In this document: piece by piece, positions 28,752 to 37,976 of the stretch
How positions within the stretch are numbered: position 1 is the stretch's first letter
Layout: each line of letters starts with the position of its first letter
NCBI GenBank assembly: GCA_014191855.1
Contig: BJHF01000001.1
Span: 1 to 64,000, forward strand
Direction of reading: 5' to 3'
Length of the DNA: 64,000 nucleotides
Origin: Deltaproteobacteria bacterium
GTDB taxonomy: Bacteria > Myxococcota_A > UBA796 > SXON01
Notes under the pieces: generated by a model
What the model was told of the DNA's origin: nothing
The model's input: the letters and a program-made list of their open reading frames with translations, nothing else
The model's database searches: none
Made by a program: the position numbers and the translations under genes

Positions 28752-30671
28752 ATGTCCTGCGGCTGTGGTGGCGCATGCGGCGGTAGCGGGGGGTGCGGCG
28801 GCTCACCGAGCGTGGAGCCGCTCGGCGCGCGCCCCTTCGGGCGGCGGGCGTTCGCAGCCGCGGCGCGGCGCGCGGGCCTGGAATTTCCGCCGTTGGTGAG
28901 GGGCGGCTCGCTGACGGCCGCGCTCGGCGCTTTGCGCGCCACCTTGCAGCAAGCGGCTGGAGCACCGGCACGGCGGAATCGCCTCCGCCCCCAACGGCCT
29001 GCCACAGGGCAGCGCGTCGTCGGTGTCGACACCGTCGTGTCGGCCTTTCCGACCGGTGAAGGGCTCGAATACCTCGGGCGAACATCCAGGCGTCGGCTCC
29101 GCTCGGCGGCCTCTGCGACCGTCCGCGTGATGAATGTGAAGGCCGTTTCCGGCACCTCGGGCGGGACCTCGATCGCTGCGGGCGCCGGGCCCTTCTCCCG
29201 CGTTGCGAAGCTCGCCGAGCCCAGCGTTCGTGCCGGGGCGTTCGCCCCACTGGCGCTGGGAGGGTTGCTCGGCAGCACGCAGGTGACGATCGGGGATGCG
29301 AGCTTCTACGTACCCAACAGCTTCTGGGCGAACCGTGAATGGGTCGATGAGCTCACCTGGCAAGCAGCGCTGGAGCTCATCTGGCCGATGCAATCCGCGA
29401 GGTTGGCGGCGCACGGCCTCACGGACGAGGAGATCGACGGGTTGTGGGCTTGTATCGATCTGGAAGCCGACGAGGGCGAGTTTTTCACCGGCTCGCTCCC
29501 GGCCGAGATCGGCAGCAGCGGCAAGCTCGGGGGCTACGCGGGCTGGATGTTCTACTGGGCGACGCAAAGCGTGGCGATGTACTGGGGATACACGAAAGAC
29601 GGCGTGTATGTGCCGGCCACGGCGAGCGAGGCCAGTCACTGCTTCGGGATCGACCAGAGCAAGACTCGGATGTTCAGGCTGGGCACCCAAGGTGGCCGCT
29701 GGCATGTGAACGGCAGCAAGAAGTGGGGGGCGGACACGGGGTTCTACTGCTACCCCAATTGGGAATGCTCGGATTATTATCCGAAGTGTGTCGGGGGGGC
29801 ACATGACGACGATTGCCAGCGCAAGATGAAGCAGCCTGGCGCCGAGTCCGCCGCCGAGCGTTGTGTCTGTGCGGACTCGCCGTACAGCACCAACGACATC
29901 GAGCGGGACACGAACGCCAGCAACGACTACGAGCTCGTCGCCACGTCCCAGGTCCGGGCCAACGGGGCCTTCACGATCGACAAGCTCTCGACCGACCCCC
30001 TCCCCGCCACCGTGAGCTTCGACACGAGCGATGACCACGCTCACAGCGAGAACAGTCCCTGCAGCATGCATTTCAAGGCGGAGTGGATCGGCCGAACAGG
30101 CCTTGTGGTGGACTACCTCCTGATGTGGGCGCACGTCGCGATGGCACTATCGAAGAAGCATGGGTACGCAGCCACTCCCGAGGGCCAAGCGTACCGCTCG
30201 GCCGCACTGCTGATCGGACGGTACGCGTTTCGGGAGGTGGTGGACTATGGGAAGTTGGTCGTCCACGAACTTGGGCACAATTACCTCGGCGAGGAGGGCC
30301 ATCGCGTGCACGCCTGCTGCATGTGTGCCACGGCGCAGGCCTGGTACACCGGGGTTTGTGCCGAGCTGGGGTTGCCGGATGCAGAGGAGTCGATCCGCCA
30401 CGGATTCAGCAAGGCTACGGGCGACGAGTGGCGGACGTATCAGGCTGTCATTCTGGAGCTTGACGACGTGTGCAGCAGTGAAACGGACTCCAAGGAGTAC
30501 TCTGATGGAATGACCGTGGAGACCTTCTCGGCGAACTACTGGTCGCATCTCACATGGTACGGCACGCCGGGCGACGCGGGAGGCACCCGCCTATTCTTGC
30601 CCACCGTGTGCTCCGACACCAACTCGGACAATGTGTCCAAAACCTCGGTGATCGTCACATGGCCGCCGTGA
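28752..30671 (+). CDS. Cys-rich putative zinc metallopeptidase of unknown family
   Basis: 639 residues. The N-terminus is a Gly/Cys stretch (MSCGCGGACGGSGGCGGS) with no signal peptide. A basic, Ala-rich region runs to about residue 200. The later half has clustered cysteines (CYPNWECSDYYPKC, ERCVCAD, HACCMCATA) and a zinc-peptidase motif, HELGHNYLGEEGH, with His505, Glu506 and His509 and a possible third ligand at Glu514, Glu515 or His517. The spacing is not that of metzincins (HExxHxxGxxH). It sits between a 118-residue protein and a lipoprotein in one operon. The exit route and substrate are unknown. Confidence 0.65.
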   Translation: MSCGCGGACGGSGGCGGSPSVEPLGARPFGRRAFAAAARRAGLEFPPLVRGGSLTAALGALRATLQQAAGAPARRNRLRPQRPATGQRVVGVDTVVSAFPTGEGLEYLGRTSRRRLRSAASATVRVMNVKAVSGTSGGTSIAAGAGPFSRVAKLAEPSVRAGAFAPLALGGLLGSTQVTIGDASFYVPNSFWANREWVDELTWQAALELIWPMQSARLAAHGLTDEEIDGLWACIDLEADEGEFFTGSLPAEIGSSGKLGGYAGWMFYWATQSVAMYWGYTKDGVYVPATASEASHCFGIDQSKTRMFRLGTQGGRWHVNGSKKWGADTGFYCYPNWECSDYYPKCVGGAHDDDCQRKMKQPGAESAAERCVCADSPYSTNDIERDTNASNDYELVATSQVRANGAFTIDKLSTDPLPATVSFDTSDDHAHSENSPCSMHFKAEWIGRTGLVVDYLLMWAHVAMALSKKHGYAATPEGQAYRSAALLIGRYAFREVVDYGKLVVHELGHNYLGEEGHRVHACCMCATAQAWYTGVCAELGLPDAEESIRHGFSKATGDEWRTYQAVILELDDVCSSETDSKEYSDGMTVETFSANYWSHLTWYGTPGDAGGTRLFLPTVCSDTNSDNVSKTSVIVTWPP

Positions 30672-31099
30672 GGCGCTGCGCGGCGGTGCCGCTTGTCTTG
30701 TTCGCCGGTTGTGCTGAAACCTCGGACGTCTGTGGCGGCGAGCTCGCCTTTGGGGATGAACGAGCCGCAATGGACCTGACCGTCGGTATTGACGACGTCC
30801 GGTCGAACTACCACATGGAGGAGCCGAATTTAACTTGTGAGGTTGACCAGCTCGTCGATCGCCGATGGATTTCAGTCGGCGTCGTGACAATGGGTGTGTG
30901 TGAACGTTTTTTTTTCGAACCGCGAGAGATTGTGTTGGATATCGACGCGTACAGTCTCCATCCTCGTTTGGATACCCCAAATCCTGAGTGCCACACCGAA
31001 GGATCCGGCGAGTATGAGTTGGAACGCGGTGTCAACGCGCTCACCGTGAATCTGGAGTGTGAGGTCTCCGCCGAGGAGACTGACAACTACGTCGATTGA
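30659..31099 (+). CDS. Small lipoprotein with lower GC, last gene of the cassette
   Basis: 146 residues. ATG 30659 lies 13 bases inside the end of the metallopeptidase gene, in another frame. The signal peptide ends in the lipobox LFAGC (Cys18). The mature part has five Cys and an immunoglobulin-like strand pattern. Base composition is visibly less GC-rich than the neighbours, and nine T in a row occur at 30907-30915 (codons for Arg-Phe-Phe-Phe). Both features suggest a gene acquired with the cassette. Function unknown. Confidence 0.6.
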   Translation: MAAVRRCAAVPLVLFAGCAETSDVCGGELAFGDERAAMDLTVGIDDVRSNYHMEEPNLTCEVDQLVDRRWISVGVVTMGVCERFFFEPREIVLDIDAYSLHPRLDTPNPECHTEGSGEYELERGVNALTVNLECEVSAEETDNYVD

Positions 31100-31129
31100 T
31101 CTCCGATGCCGTGGCGCTGCTTGTTTCGC

Positions 31130-33133
31130 TCACCCTCCCAACCACCCCCGCAGCTCCGCCAACGCCGTTTCCCGCTCCCCGCTGCCCAGGTTCTCCACAC
31201 CGAAGCCGATGACCACCACGCGCTTGTCCCACCCTACCGCGGCCGCGCCGCCCCCCTCCCACTCCCAAATCGTCTCGTCGCCGGACAACACATCGGGGTA
31301 GTCCTCATTGTAGTAGTCGCCGACATTCCAGCCTTCCACGTCGGTCGTGCCCGCGTCGTCGGCCACCAACGCGGCGTGCAGGGTGTCCTCCAGCCAGCTT
31401 GCCTCCGTGGCCCACCCTACCTCCGAGCCGCTTACGACGATCGTGCCGCCCGCGTCCACGTAGTCGGTGACCAGGCGCTGCTCAGCCTCCGTGAACGTCG
31501 CGTCCGCCGTGCTCTCGTCGCCGAGCAGCCACAACACATGCGCGAAGTCGCCGAGGCCCACCCGCCCTTCCGCCACGGCTTCGTTGCTCGCCACGGAGAA
31601 GCCCGCGCCAAGCGAGCCCCCCACCAAGGCACCGAAATCATGCGTCGGGTTCGGCCAGCTCCCGCCCAGCACGCGGTCGAACCCATCTACGATCAACCAG
31701 TCGTCGCCCGTGGCGCCGTAACGATCGCTGGGCTCGGAGAGTCCCCAAACCGGGTCGGTCGCCCGTACCCGAATCACGGAGGCGAGCGCGATGCTTGCGT
31801 GGGTGTCGGTCGTCGTCGCCACCGTATCCCACGTTTCGCCGTCTTCGCTGGTTTCAACGGTAAAAACCCGCGCCCCACCCAAATCCACGCGCCACCGTAC
31901 GACGGCCTGACCGTCGCTGATTGTCGTCGCCAGGAGCTCCGGCGCCGCGGTGGGGCTCGGCGGTTGTCCGCTCGCGGCGAGCCAGCGGGCGAACGCACGA
32001 TCTTCGCTCACTGTCCCGCCGTGGCTCGCCGTCGAATGTCCGATCGTCAGCGTGCCATCGGCGAGCGCGCCGTCGGTGAAGGACTCTTCCACCGTGTACC
32101 CTTCGCCTGTCAACAACGCAGCCAGTGCCTCGTTGTTGTCATCGGTACCCCCGCCGGAGGTGTACACGGAGCGGAACACGCCCCCATCCCGCACGAAGTC
32201 GGCGTACACGCTCTCGTACCCGTACAGGGAGTCAAACAGGTGTACGCCGGAGATCTCCACGCCGCCCTGCTGGATGATATTCGCAACCCCGCTATATCCG
32301 CCTGAGTGTGAGGTCAGCGTCGCTGCGGGTGCCGCACCCAAACGAACCACCAGGCCGTCCCGGTAGAGCACCGCGTTCACGTCCGCCACGAGATTTGCGT
32401 ACCCGTCCGGCTCGTCCAGTTTGCCAAAATCCGAGTCCGCCGAGTCCTCGGGGCCCTGCGGCACGATGAACACGGCGTTTCGACCGGACAACGCGAACTG
32501 TTCGCGGAGATATTGCTCCGCTACCACGTCATCGAGGGTTGCGTTGTGGCCGTGCAGGTGGGTGACCAACCCCATGACGCCGTTGTCGGTGAAGTTGGGC
32601 GGGAGGACGATCATCACTGAATCGTCGTCGTAGCTGGCGTGCCCGTCGGGGAAGGGCGCGGTTGGGAGCCCGACGACGGCCCAAGTGCCCCAGGCGTCTT
32701 TCTTCCAGCCTGCGCCCTCCAGATCCGGGGTACCCACGATCGCGCTCAGGCCCACGGTGGCCTCCTGATCGTCGGCCATCACGTTCACTGCGCCGGTCGC
32801 GGATCCGGCCTCGCCGGTGCTGAGTCGGGACGTGACGCGAAAACTCCGGGCTTCGCCGCCACGAAGCGGGGTGAGGTCGCCCCATACCGTGAACGGTCCG
32901 GTAACCTCGAGAATGAGCTCCTTCGTGTGCGCGGCATCGCCAAGGTTACGAAGCTCGAAGGTGCCTTCTCCGAGGGTGTCCCCCACTTCGACGTACGGCA
33001 GGCTCACCCAGGGGTCCGCGTCGAGCACGGCGCCGGAAAGCACGCCGCTGTCTTCCCCGCGACCAGGGCGATCTTTCGCGGTGTCGTCGCCATCCAGGGT
33101 GCTGCACGCGAGGATCAGGGACAAAAGCGGCAT
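31130..33133 (-). CDS. Hydrolase-like lipoprotein with Fn3-like domain
   Basis: 667 residues. Lipobox LILAC with Cys10 and an acidic linker. Residues about 30-140 form a beta domain (Ig-like, ASH/CARDB style). The middle part resembles an alpha/beta hydrolase: VTHLHGHNATLDD, a nucleophile-elbow-like TSHSGGYSG, and IGHSTASHGGT. A fibronectin III-like domain (ELLATTISDGQAVVRWRV) follows, then a Rossmann-like C-terminal domain (DWLIVDGFDRV, ADYVDAGGTIVVSGSEVG). It is likely a cell-surface or secreted hydrolase. The start codon is 21 bp from that of the divergent MopE-like gene. Confidence 0.65.
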   Translation of the reverse strand: MPLLSLILACSTLDGDDTAKDRPGRGEDSGVLSGAVLDADPWVSLPYVEVGDTLGEGTFELRNLGDAAHTKELILEVTGPFTVWGDLTPLRGGEARSFRVTSRLSTGEAGSATGAVNVMADDQEATVGLSAIVGTPDLEGAGWKKDAWGTWAVVGLPTAPFPDGHASYDDDSVMIVLPPNFTDNGVMGLVTHLHGHNATLDDVVAEQYLREQFALSGRNAVFIVPQGPEDSADSDFGKLDEPDGYANLVADVNAVLYRDGLVVRLGAAPAATLTSHSGGYSGVANIIQQGGVEISGVHLFDSLYGYESVYADFVRDGGVFRSVYTSGGGTDDNNEALAALLTGEGYTVEESFTDGALADGTLTIGHSTASHGGTVSEDRAFARWLAASGQPPSPTAAPELLATTISDGQAVVRWRVDLGGARVFTVETSEDGETWDTVATTTDTHASIALASVIRVRATDPVWGLSEPSDRYGATGDDWLIVDGFDRVLGGSWPNPTHDFGALVGGSLGAGFSVASNEAVAEGRVGLGDFAHVLWLLGDESTADATFTEAEQRLVTDYVDAGGTIVVSGSEVGWATEASWLEDTLHAALVADDAGTTDVEGWNVGDYYNEDYPDVLSGDETIWEWEGGGAAAVGWDKRVVVIGFGVENLGSGERETALAELRGWLGG

Positions 33134-33140
33134 CGGATGC

Positions 33141-33148
33141 AGTATCAT
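33141..33148. promoter_or_regulatory. Overlapping divergent -10 elements (bidirectional promoter)
   Basis: On the plus strand TATCAT (33143-33148) lies 6 nt before ATG 33155. On the minus strand GATACT (33146-33141) lies 7 nt before ATG 33133. The whole intergenic space is 21 bp, so any -35 contacts must be inside the opposite coding sequence. Confidence 0.5.
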
Positions 33149-33154
33149 CCCGGG

Positions 33155-34837
33155 ATGATCCTCCCCCTGCTTCTTCTGGCCTGCCGCGTCGAGACCAGCG
33201 TGATCAAGGACACCGGGGGGCTCGCCGATACGGGCGAGGCGCCCTGCACCCCGACCGCCTGGTACCCGGATGGCGACGGGGATGGGTTTGGCTCCGACTC
33301 GGTGGTGAGGGTGTGTGAGGCGCCGGAGGGGTACACGGCCACGGCGGGGGACTGCGACGACTCGGATGCGACCGCCTTTCCCGGTGCGACTGTAGCGTGC
33401 ACGGGCGGCGACGGGAATTGCGATGGAAACCCCGACAACGCCGACGCAGACGGGGACCGGTTCCTGGGCTGCGAGGAGTGCGACGATGAGGAACCGGCCA
33501 GCTTCCCCGGTGCGCCCGAGCGATGCGACGGCCTGGACAACGACTGCAACGGAAGCGTGGACGACGCCGCGGTGAACGCGCCGACCTGGTTTCTGGACGC
33601 GGATGGGGACGGTCATGGCGGCTCCATCACCGCCACGGACTGCACGGCGCCGGCCGGCTACCTCGCCTCGTCAACGGACTGCGCCGACGACAACCCGAGT
33701 GTCCACCCCGGTGCCGACGAGCTGTGCAACGACGTGGACGACGATTGCGACGGGACCATCGATCAGAACGCGGTGGACGCGCCCACCTGGAGCATCGACT
33801 ACGACGGCGATGGCTTCGGCTCGACCGCGTACACGACCGCGGCGTGCGACGCGCCCGCGGGCTGGGTAATCGACACCTCCGACTGCGACGACGCCGCCGC
33901 CGCCGTGAACCCCGCCGCCACCGAGGTCTGCAACACCATCGACGACAACTGCGACGGCGCCATCGACGAAGACTCGGCCGCCGACGCACTCACCTGGTAC
34001 CTCGATGCCGACGCTGATGGCGAAGGCGACGCGGGCCTTCCGACGCTCGCCTGCGCTGCCCCCGCCGGGTACGTCGCCTCCGCCACGGACTGCGACGACG
34101 CCGACTCCAGCGTCTACGCCGCCGCCGCCGAGACCTGCGACGGGCTCGATGAGAACTGCGACGGGGTGGCCGACGACGGCGCCCTCGGGGCCGACGTCAC
34201 CTGCGCCGCGCCCTCCTGCGTCGCCATCCTCGACGACGGATCGTCCACGGGCGACGGCCTCTACTGGCTCGATCCCGACACGGATGGCGACACCGCCGAC
34301 GCCTGGCAGGCCTGGTGCGACATGACTACGGATGGGGGCGGTTGGACGCGCCTCTACGGCTCGCTCTGGCCCTACTGGTGGGACGAGAGCGACTGGGAGA
34401 GCGTGGGCGCCGCCGAGGATGACAACTACTCGGTGCTCTCGGAGCGCACCTGGTTCGCCGACTCAGCCGGCGTGTACACCTACCGCCTGGAGGTTGGGAA
34501 CACCGATACCTGGAACACCGGCACGCGGGCGCACTACACGTGGTGGGAGCAGGCGCACGACGCGTTCTCCGACTCCACCGACGGCAGCGACTATGTGTAC
34601 GTTGCCGGCGAAGAGTCCACGACCTGCTACGGCTTCAATGGCCTGCACGACCAGTATTATCTGGATGCCGGTGATCACTGCATGGTGAGCGACGTGGACA
34701 CGAACGACTCGGTTGGCTGCTGGTGGATGCAAATCCTGCCGCTTTCGCAGTACATCGACGCGACGAGCTACCCCGGGTATCTCGAAGGGTACGACGGCCC
34801 GAACACCCATGTGTGGCAGAGCTTGTCGGTGCGGTAG
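33155..34837 (+). CDS. MopE-like metal-binding-repeat lipoprotein with fibrinogen-like C-terminus
   Basis: 560 residues. Signal of nine residues before Cys10 (LLLLAC). Five Cys/Asp-rich repeats of the putative metal-binding (MopE) type follow, each like TDCADDNPSVHPGADELCN plus DDDCDGTID, separated by segments such as WYLDADADGEGD. From about residue 350 a fibrinogen/COLFI-like domain begins (GLYWLDPDTDGD, WCDMTTDGGGWTRLY), with paired cysteines near the end. It is expected to be an outer-surface adhesin or metal-binding protein. It converges with a second MopE-like gene nine bases downstream. Confidence 0.8.
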   Translation: MILPLLLLACRVETSVIKDTGGLADTGEAPCTPTAWYPDGDGDGFGSDSVVRVCEAPEGYTATAGDCDDSDATAFPGATVACTGGDGNCDGNPDNADADGDRFLGCEECDDEEPASFPGAPERCDGLDNDCNGSVDDAAVNAPTWFLDADGDGHGGSITATDCTAPAGYLASSTDCADDNPSVHPGADELCNDVDDDCDGTIDQNAVDAPTWSIDYDGDGFGSTAYTTAACDAPAGWVIDTSDCDDAAAAVNPAATEVCNTIDDNCDGAIDEDSAADALTWYLDADADGEGDAGLPTLACAAPAGYVASATDCDDADSSVYAAAAETCDGLDENCDGVADDGALGADVTCAAPSCVAILDDGSSTGDGLYWLDPDTDGDTADAWQAWCDMTTDGGGWTRLYGSLWPYWWDESDWESVGAAEDDNYSVLSERTWFADSAGVYTYRLEVGNTDTWNTGTRAHYTWWEQAHDAFSDSTDGSDYVYVAGEESTTCYGFNGLHDQYYLDAGDHCMVSDVDTNDSVGCWWMQILPLSQYIDATSYPGYLEGYDGPNTHVWQSLSVR

Positions 34838-34846
34838 CGACCAGAG

Positions 34847-37800
34847 CTACGGCGTACAGCCTGTGATCCAGATGATCTCGTTGCTGTACAGCTCGTGCAT
34901 GTCTTTTACGCCGTCGCTGTCGTCGTCGGTGTTCTGCCAGTCGTAGGACAAGAACCCGTTCACGATGGTCTGTCCGCTGTTGGTCGCGATGATCGCGGCG
35001 TTGGTGGTGGTGCCGCCGTAGTAGGCCAAAACCTCGCTGGTGCTGGCGCTGGTGGCGGTGAGGATGTCGCCGTTGTCATTCGCGTTGTGGCTGTAGCGGT
35101 AAATGCTGGCCGGCAGCGTGTCGTTGATGTTCCACAGCGTGCCGGTGGACGAGGAGGCCATCGCCTGGGGCGTGTAGATGTCCGACGTCGTGACGCCGAG
35201 CGCCGTACGCATGGTCGAGCCGCTGCTGTTGTCGAGGTCCCAGAACGAGAAGAGGACATAGCCGCCGGCGGCGATCTGGTTGTTGACACCCGAGGCCACG
35301 GAGGTGCTCAGGGAGCTGGAGGGCACATCCACGATCGCGACGTCGGGCACGAGGCTGGTGACGCTGCTGTAGAACGTGGCCGCGCTGGTGGTGAACGTCA
35401 CGCTGGCGCCGGTGCGGTTGGCACCCGCCGAGGAGGGGCACGTAGTCGAGGTCCAACTGCCGTAATCGGTGTACACGAGCACCACGAGGTCGGAGCAAAG
35501 CGTGCTGCACGCGTCGTCCACCGTGCCGTCGCAGTCCTCGTCCACACCGTCGCACGTCTCGAGCGCCGCAGGGTTGATCGCCGGGTCGGTATCGTCGCAG
35601 TCCTGATCGTCGGTGAGGTATCCGGAGGGCTGGGAGCAGGCCGGAGTGGTGGTCGCGGGGTCGCCGTACGTGTCGCCGTCCGCGTCGCGATACCAGGTTG
35701 AGAGGCCGGCGGCGCCTGGATCGTCGTCGTCGGCGAGGCCGTTGCAGTCTTCGTCTACGTCCAGCGCATCGCATACTTCGGCTTCGCCGGGGTTGATGTT
35801 GGCATCGGCATCGTCGCAATCGCCGTCCGTACTGGCGTAGCCGGCCGGGATGTCGCAAGCGTCTACCGACACGCTGGTGCCGTAGCTGTCACTGTCGGCG
35901 TCCACGTACCAGGTAGACATCGTCATCGGGTTCGCCGAGGGGTCGTCGTCGTCGGCGAGCCCGTCGCAATCCTCGTCTGCGTCCAGCGCCTCGCAGATCT
36001 CGACGCCGCCCGGATGCACGGCCGCGCGAGTGTCGTCGCAGTCGGTACCGTCCGTGATGTAGCCTGCCGGCGCCTCGCAGCTCCCGGTCGAAACGGCAGG
36101 ATCGCCGTAGGTGTCGCCGTCGGCGTCCATGTACCAGGTGGACCACGTCGTGCGGTCCACGGAGGGGTCGTCGTCGTCGCTCAAGCCATCGCAGTCTTCG
36201 TCCACGTTCCCGGCGTCGCACACTTCGGTCGCCGCGGGGTTGATCGCGGCGTCGGCGTCGTTACAGTCCAGGTTGTCCGCTACAAATCCGGCGGGAACGT
36301 CGCAGGCGAGGGTGGTGGTCGCCGCGTCGCCGTAGGTGTCGCCATCGCTGTCTGCGTACCAAGTGAGCGAGTCGAGCGAGCTGTCGGGGTCCACCACGCC
36401 ATCGCAGTCGTCGTCTATGCCGTTGCAGTATTCGTAGGCACCCGGGTACACGGTCGCGCTCGTGTCGTCACAATCGGTGTTGTCGGCCAGGAAACCGACG
36501 GGTTCGGCGCAGCTCAGCGTGGTGGCGGAGGCATCGCCAAACCCGTCCGCGTCGGCGTCGGCATACCAGGTGAGCGCGTCCGTGGAAGAGTCGGGGTCGA
36601 TCGTGCCATCGCAGTCGTCGTCGACGCCATTGCAGAGCTCGGGTGCGCCGGGGTACGTCGTGGCCACGGCGTCGTCACAGTCGGTGCTGTCGCCGACGTA
36701 GCCGGCGGGAGCGGTGCAGCCGGGGGCGGTGCTCGCCGCGTCGCCAAAGCTGTCGAGGTCCGTGTCGGCGTACCAGGTAGCGGCGTCCGACGCCGAGTCG
36801 GGGTCGATCACGCCGTCGCAATCGTCGTCGATGCCGTTGCACAGCTCGGTTGCGCCTGGGTACACCGCGGCGCTGCCGTCGTCACACTCCATGCACGCGG
36901 CGAAGCCGTCGGCGTCGTCGTCCGCGTACAGCGTGCTGCCGTCGCAATTGTAATCGTTCGGATCGCTGCAATCGAGCTCGCTGGCGCCGGGGTGGTAGAG
37001 CGCGTCAGCGTCGTTGCAGTCCGTGTTGTCGGCCACAAAACCGGCGGGCGGAGCGCACGCGCTCGTGGTGGAAGCGGCGTCGCCATACCCGTCCACGTCG
37101 GCGTCGGCGTACCAGGTGAGCTCGGAGGCGGGGTCCACGTCGGGGTCGGCGTCGCCGGTCAGGCCGTCGCAGTCTTCGTCCACGTCGAAGGCGTCGCACA
37201 GCTCCAGCGCGGCGGGGTTTATGGTCGTCACGGTGTCGTCGCAGTCCGTGTCATCGCCCACAAAACCGGCGGGGGCGCTGCACGCGGCCGTGGTGACAGC
37301 CGGGTCTCCGTAGGTGTCGGTGTCGGTGTCGGCGTACCAGAGGGGCGCGTCCGCGGCCGAGTCCGGGTCCACCACGCCGTCGCAATCGTCGTCCGTGCCG
37401 TTGCACAGCTCCACCGCGCCGGGGAAGACCGCGGGATCGGCGTCGTCGCAGTCTACGCACTGGTCGAACCCGTCGGTGTCCGCGTCGGGGTAGGTCACGA
37501 GGCCGTCGCAATTGTGGTCGGCCGGGTCCGCGCAGTCCACCTCCTCGGCGGCCGGGTTGGTGTCCGGATCGGCGTCGTCACAATCGGTGGCGTTGATCGA
37601 GGTTCCTTCCGGCTGCTCGCAGGCCGTGGTCGGAGCGTCCGGGTCGCCGAAGCCGTCCCCATCGGTGTCGGCGTAGAACGTCAGCCCGCCCGCGTCGTTG
37701 TCCACCACGCCGTCGCAATCGTTGTCGCGACCATCGCACAGCTCGATCCCTTCCGGGCTGATGGCTTTGTCGCCGTCGTCGCAGTCCCCATCCTCCGTCG

Positions 37801-37921
37801 TGTAGCCGTCGCCGTCCTCGTCTTTTAGCCCTTCTTCTCCGGCTTGCGTCGCGGTGTCGGTGTCTTTTTCCACCTCGGGACAGCCCGCGAGCAGCAACAG
37901 GAACAAGGGGAGAGTGCGCAT
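34847..37921 (-). CDS. Large MopE-like lipoprotein with 12 metal-binding repeats
   Basis: 1024 residues. Lipobox LLAGC with Cys14. About twelve repeats of 60-75 residues fill residues 30-800; each has DCDDxD, NPxAxE, a Cys and DEDCDGxxDDD elements with WYADxDxDxYGD between them, the putative metal-binding motif of MopE-type proteins. Alternate repeats differ by DVDEDC and IDDDC forms, showing an internal duplication history. The last 210 residues are a separate, Cys-poor Ser/Thr-rich domain (VVLVYTDYGSW, DVAIVDVPSSS, YVLFSFWDLD) that looks like a flavodoxin-like sheet. TACACT lies 5 nt before the ATG. Confidence 0.82.
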   Translation of the reverse strand: MRTLPLFLLLLAGCPEVEKDTDTATQAGEEGLKDEDGDGYTTEDGDCDDGDKAISPEGIELCDGRDNDCDGVVDNDAGGLTFYADTDGDGFGDPDAPTTACEQPEGTSINATDCDDADPDTNPAAEEVDCADPADHNCDGLVTYPDADTDGFDQCVDCDDADPAVFPGAVELCNGTDDDCDGVVDPDSAADAPLWYADTDTDTYGDPAVTTAACSAPAGFVGDDTDCDDTVTTINPAALELCDAFDVDEDCDGLTGDADPDVDPASELTWYADADVDGYGDAASTTSACAPPAGFVADNTDCNDADALYHPGASELDCSDPNDYNCDGSTLYADDDADGFAACMECDDGSAAVYPGATELCNGIDDDCDGVIDPDSASDAATWYADTDLDSFGDAASTAPGCTAPAGYVGDSTDCDDAVATTYPGAPELCNGVDDDCDGTIDPDSSTDALTWYADADADGFGDASATTLSCAEPVGFLADNTDCDDTSATVYPGAYEYCNGIDDDCDGVVDPDSSLDSLTWYADSDGDTYGDAATTTLACDVPAGFVADNLDCNDADAAINPAATEVCDAGNVDEDCDGLSDDDDPSVDRTTWSTWYMDADGDTYGDPAVSTGSCEAPAGYITDGTDCDDTRAAVHPGGVEICEALDADEDCDGLADDDDPSANPMTMSTWYVDADSDSYGTSVSVDACDIPAGYASTDGDCDDADANINPGEAEVCDALDVDEDCNGLADDDDPGAAGLSTWYRDADGDTYGDPATTTPACSQPSGYLTDDQDCDDTDPAINPAALETCDGVDEDCDGTVDDACSTLCSDLVVLVYTDYGSWTSTTCPSSAGANRTGASVTFTTSAATFYSSVTSLVPDVAIVDVPSSSLSTSVASGVNNQIAAGGYVLFSFWDLDNSSGSTMRTALGVTTSDIYTPQAMASSSTGTLWNINDTLPASIYRYSHNANDNGDILTATSASTSEVLAYYGGTTTNAAIIATNSGQTIVNGFLSYDWQNTDDDSDGVKDMHELYSNEIIWITGCTP

Positions 37922-37926
37922 GGCGC

Positions 37927-37932
37927 AGTGTA
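37927..37932 (-). promoter_or_regulatory. -10 element of a probable leaderless promoter
   Basis: TACACT on the minus strand ends 5 nt before ATG 37921. No Shine-Dalgarno sequence separates them. Confidence 0.45.
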
Positions 37933-37976
37933 CCGCGCTGGGGGCCCGCTTCGGGGCCTCAATGCGTGGCGCCCCG

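Noticed and set aside
36014-37828. A Val/Gly-rich 604-codon plus-strand frame
   Set aside because: It mirrors the Asp/Cys repeats of the MopE-like gene on the other strand, so its periodicity is inherited and not evidence for a protein.
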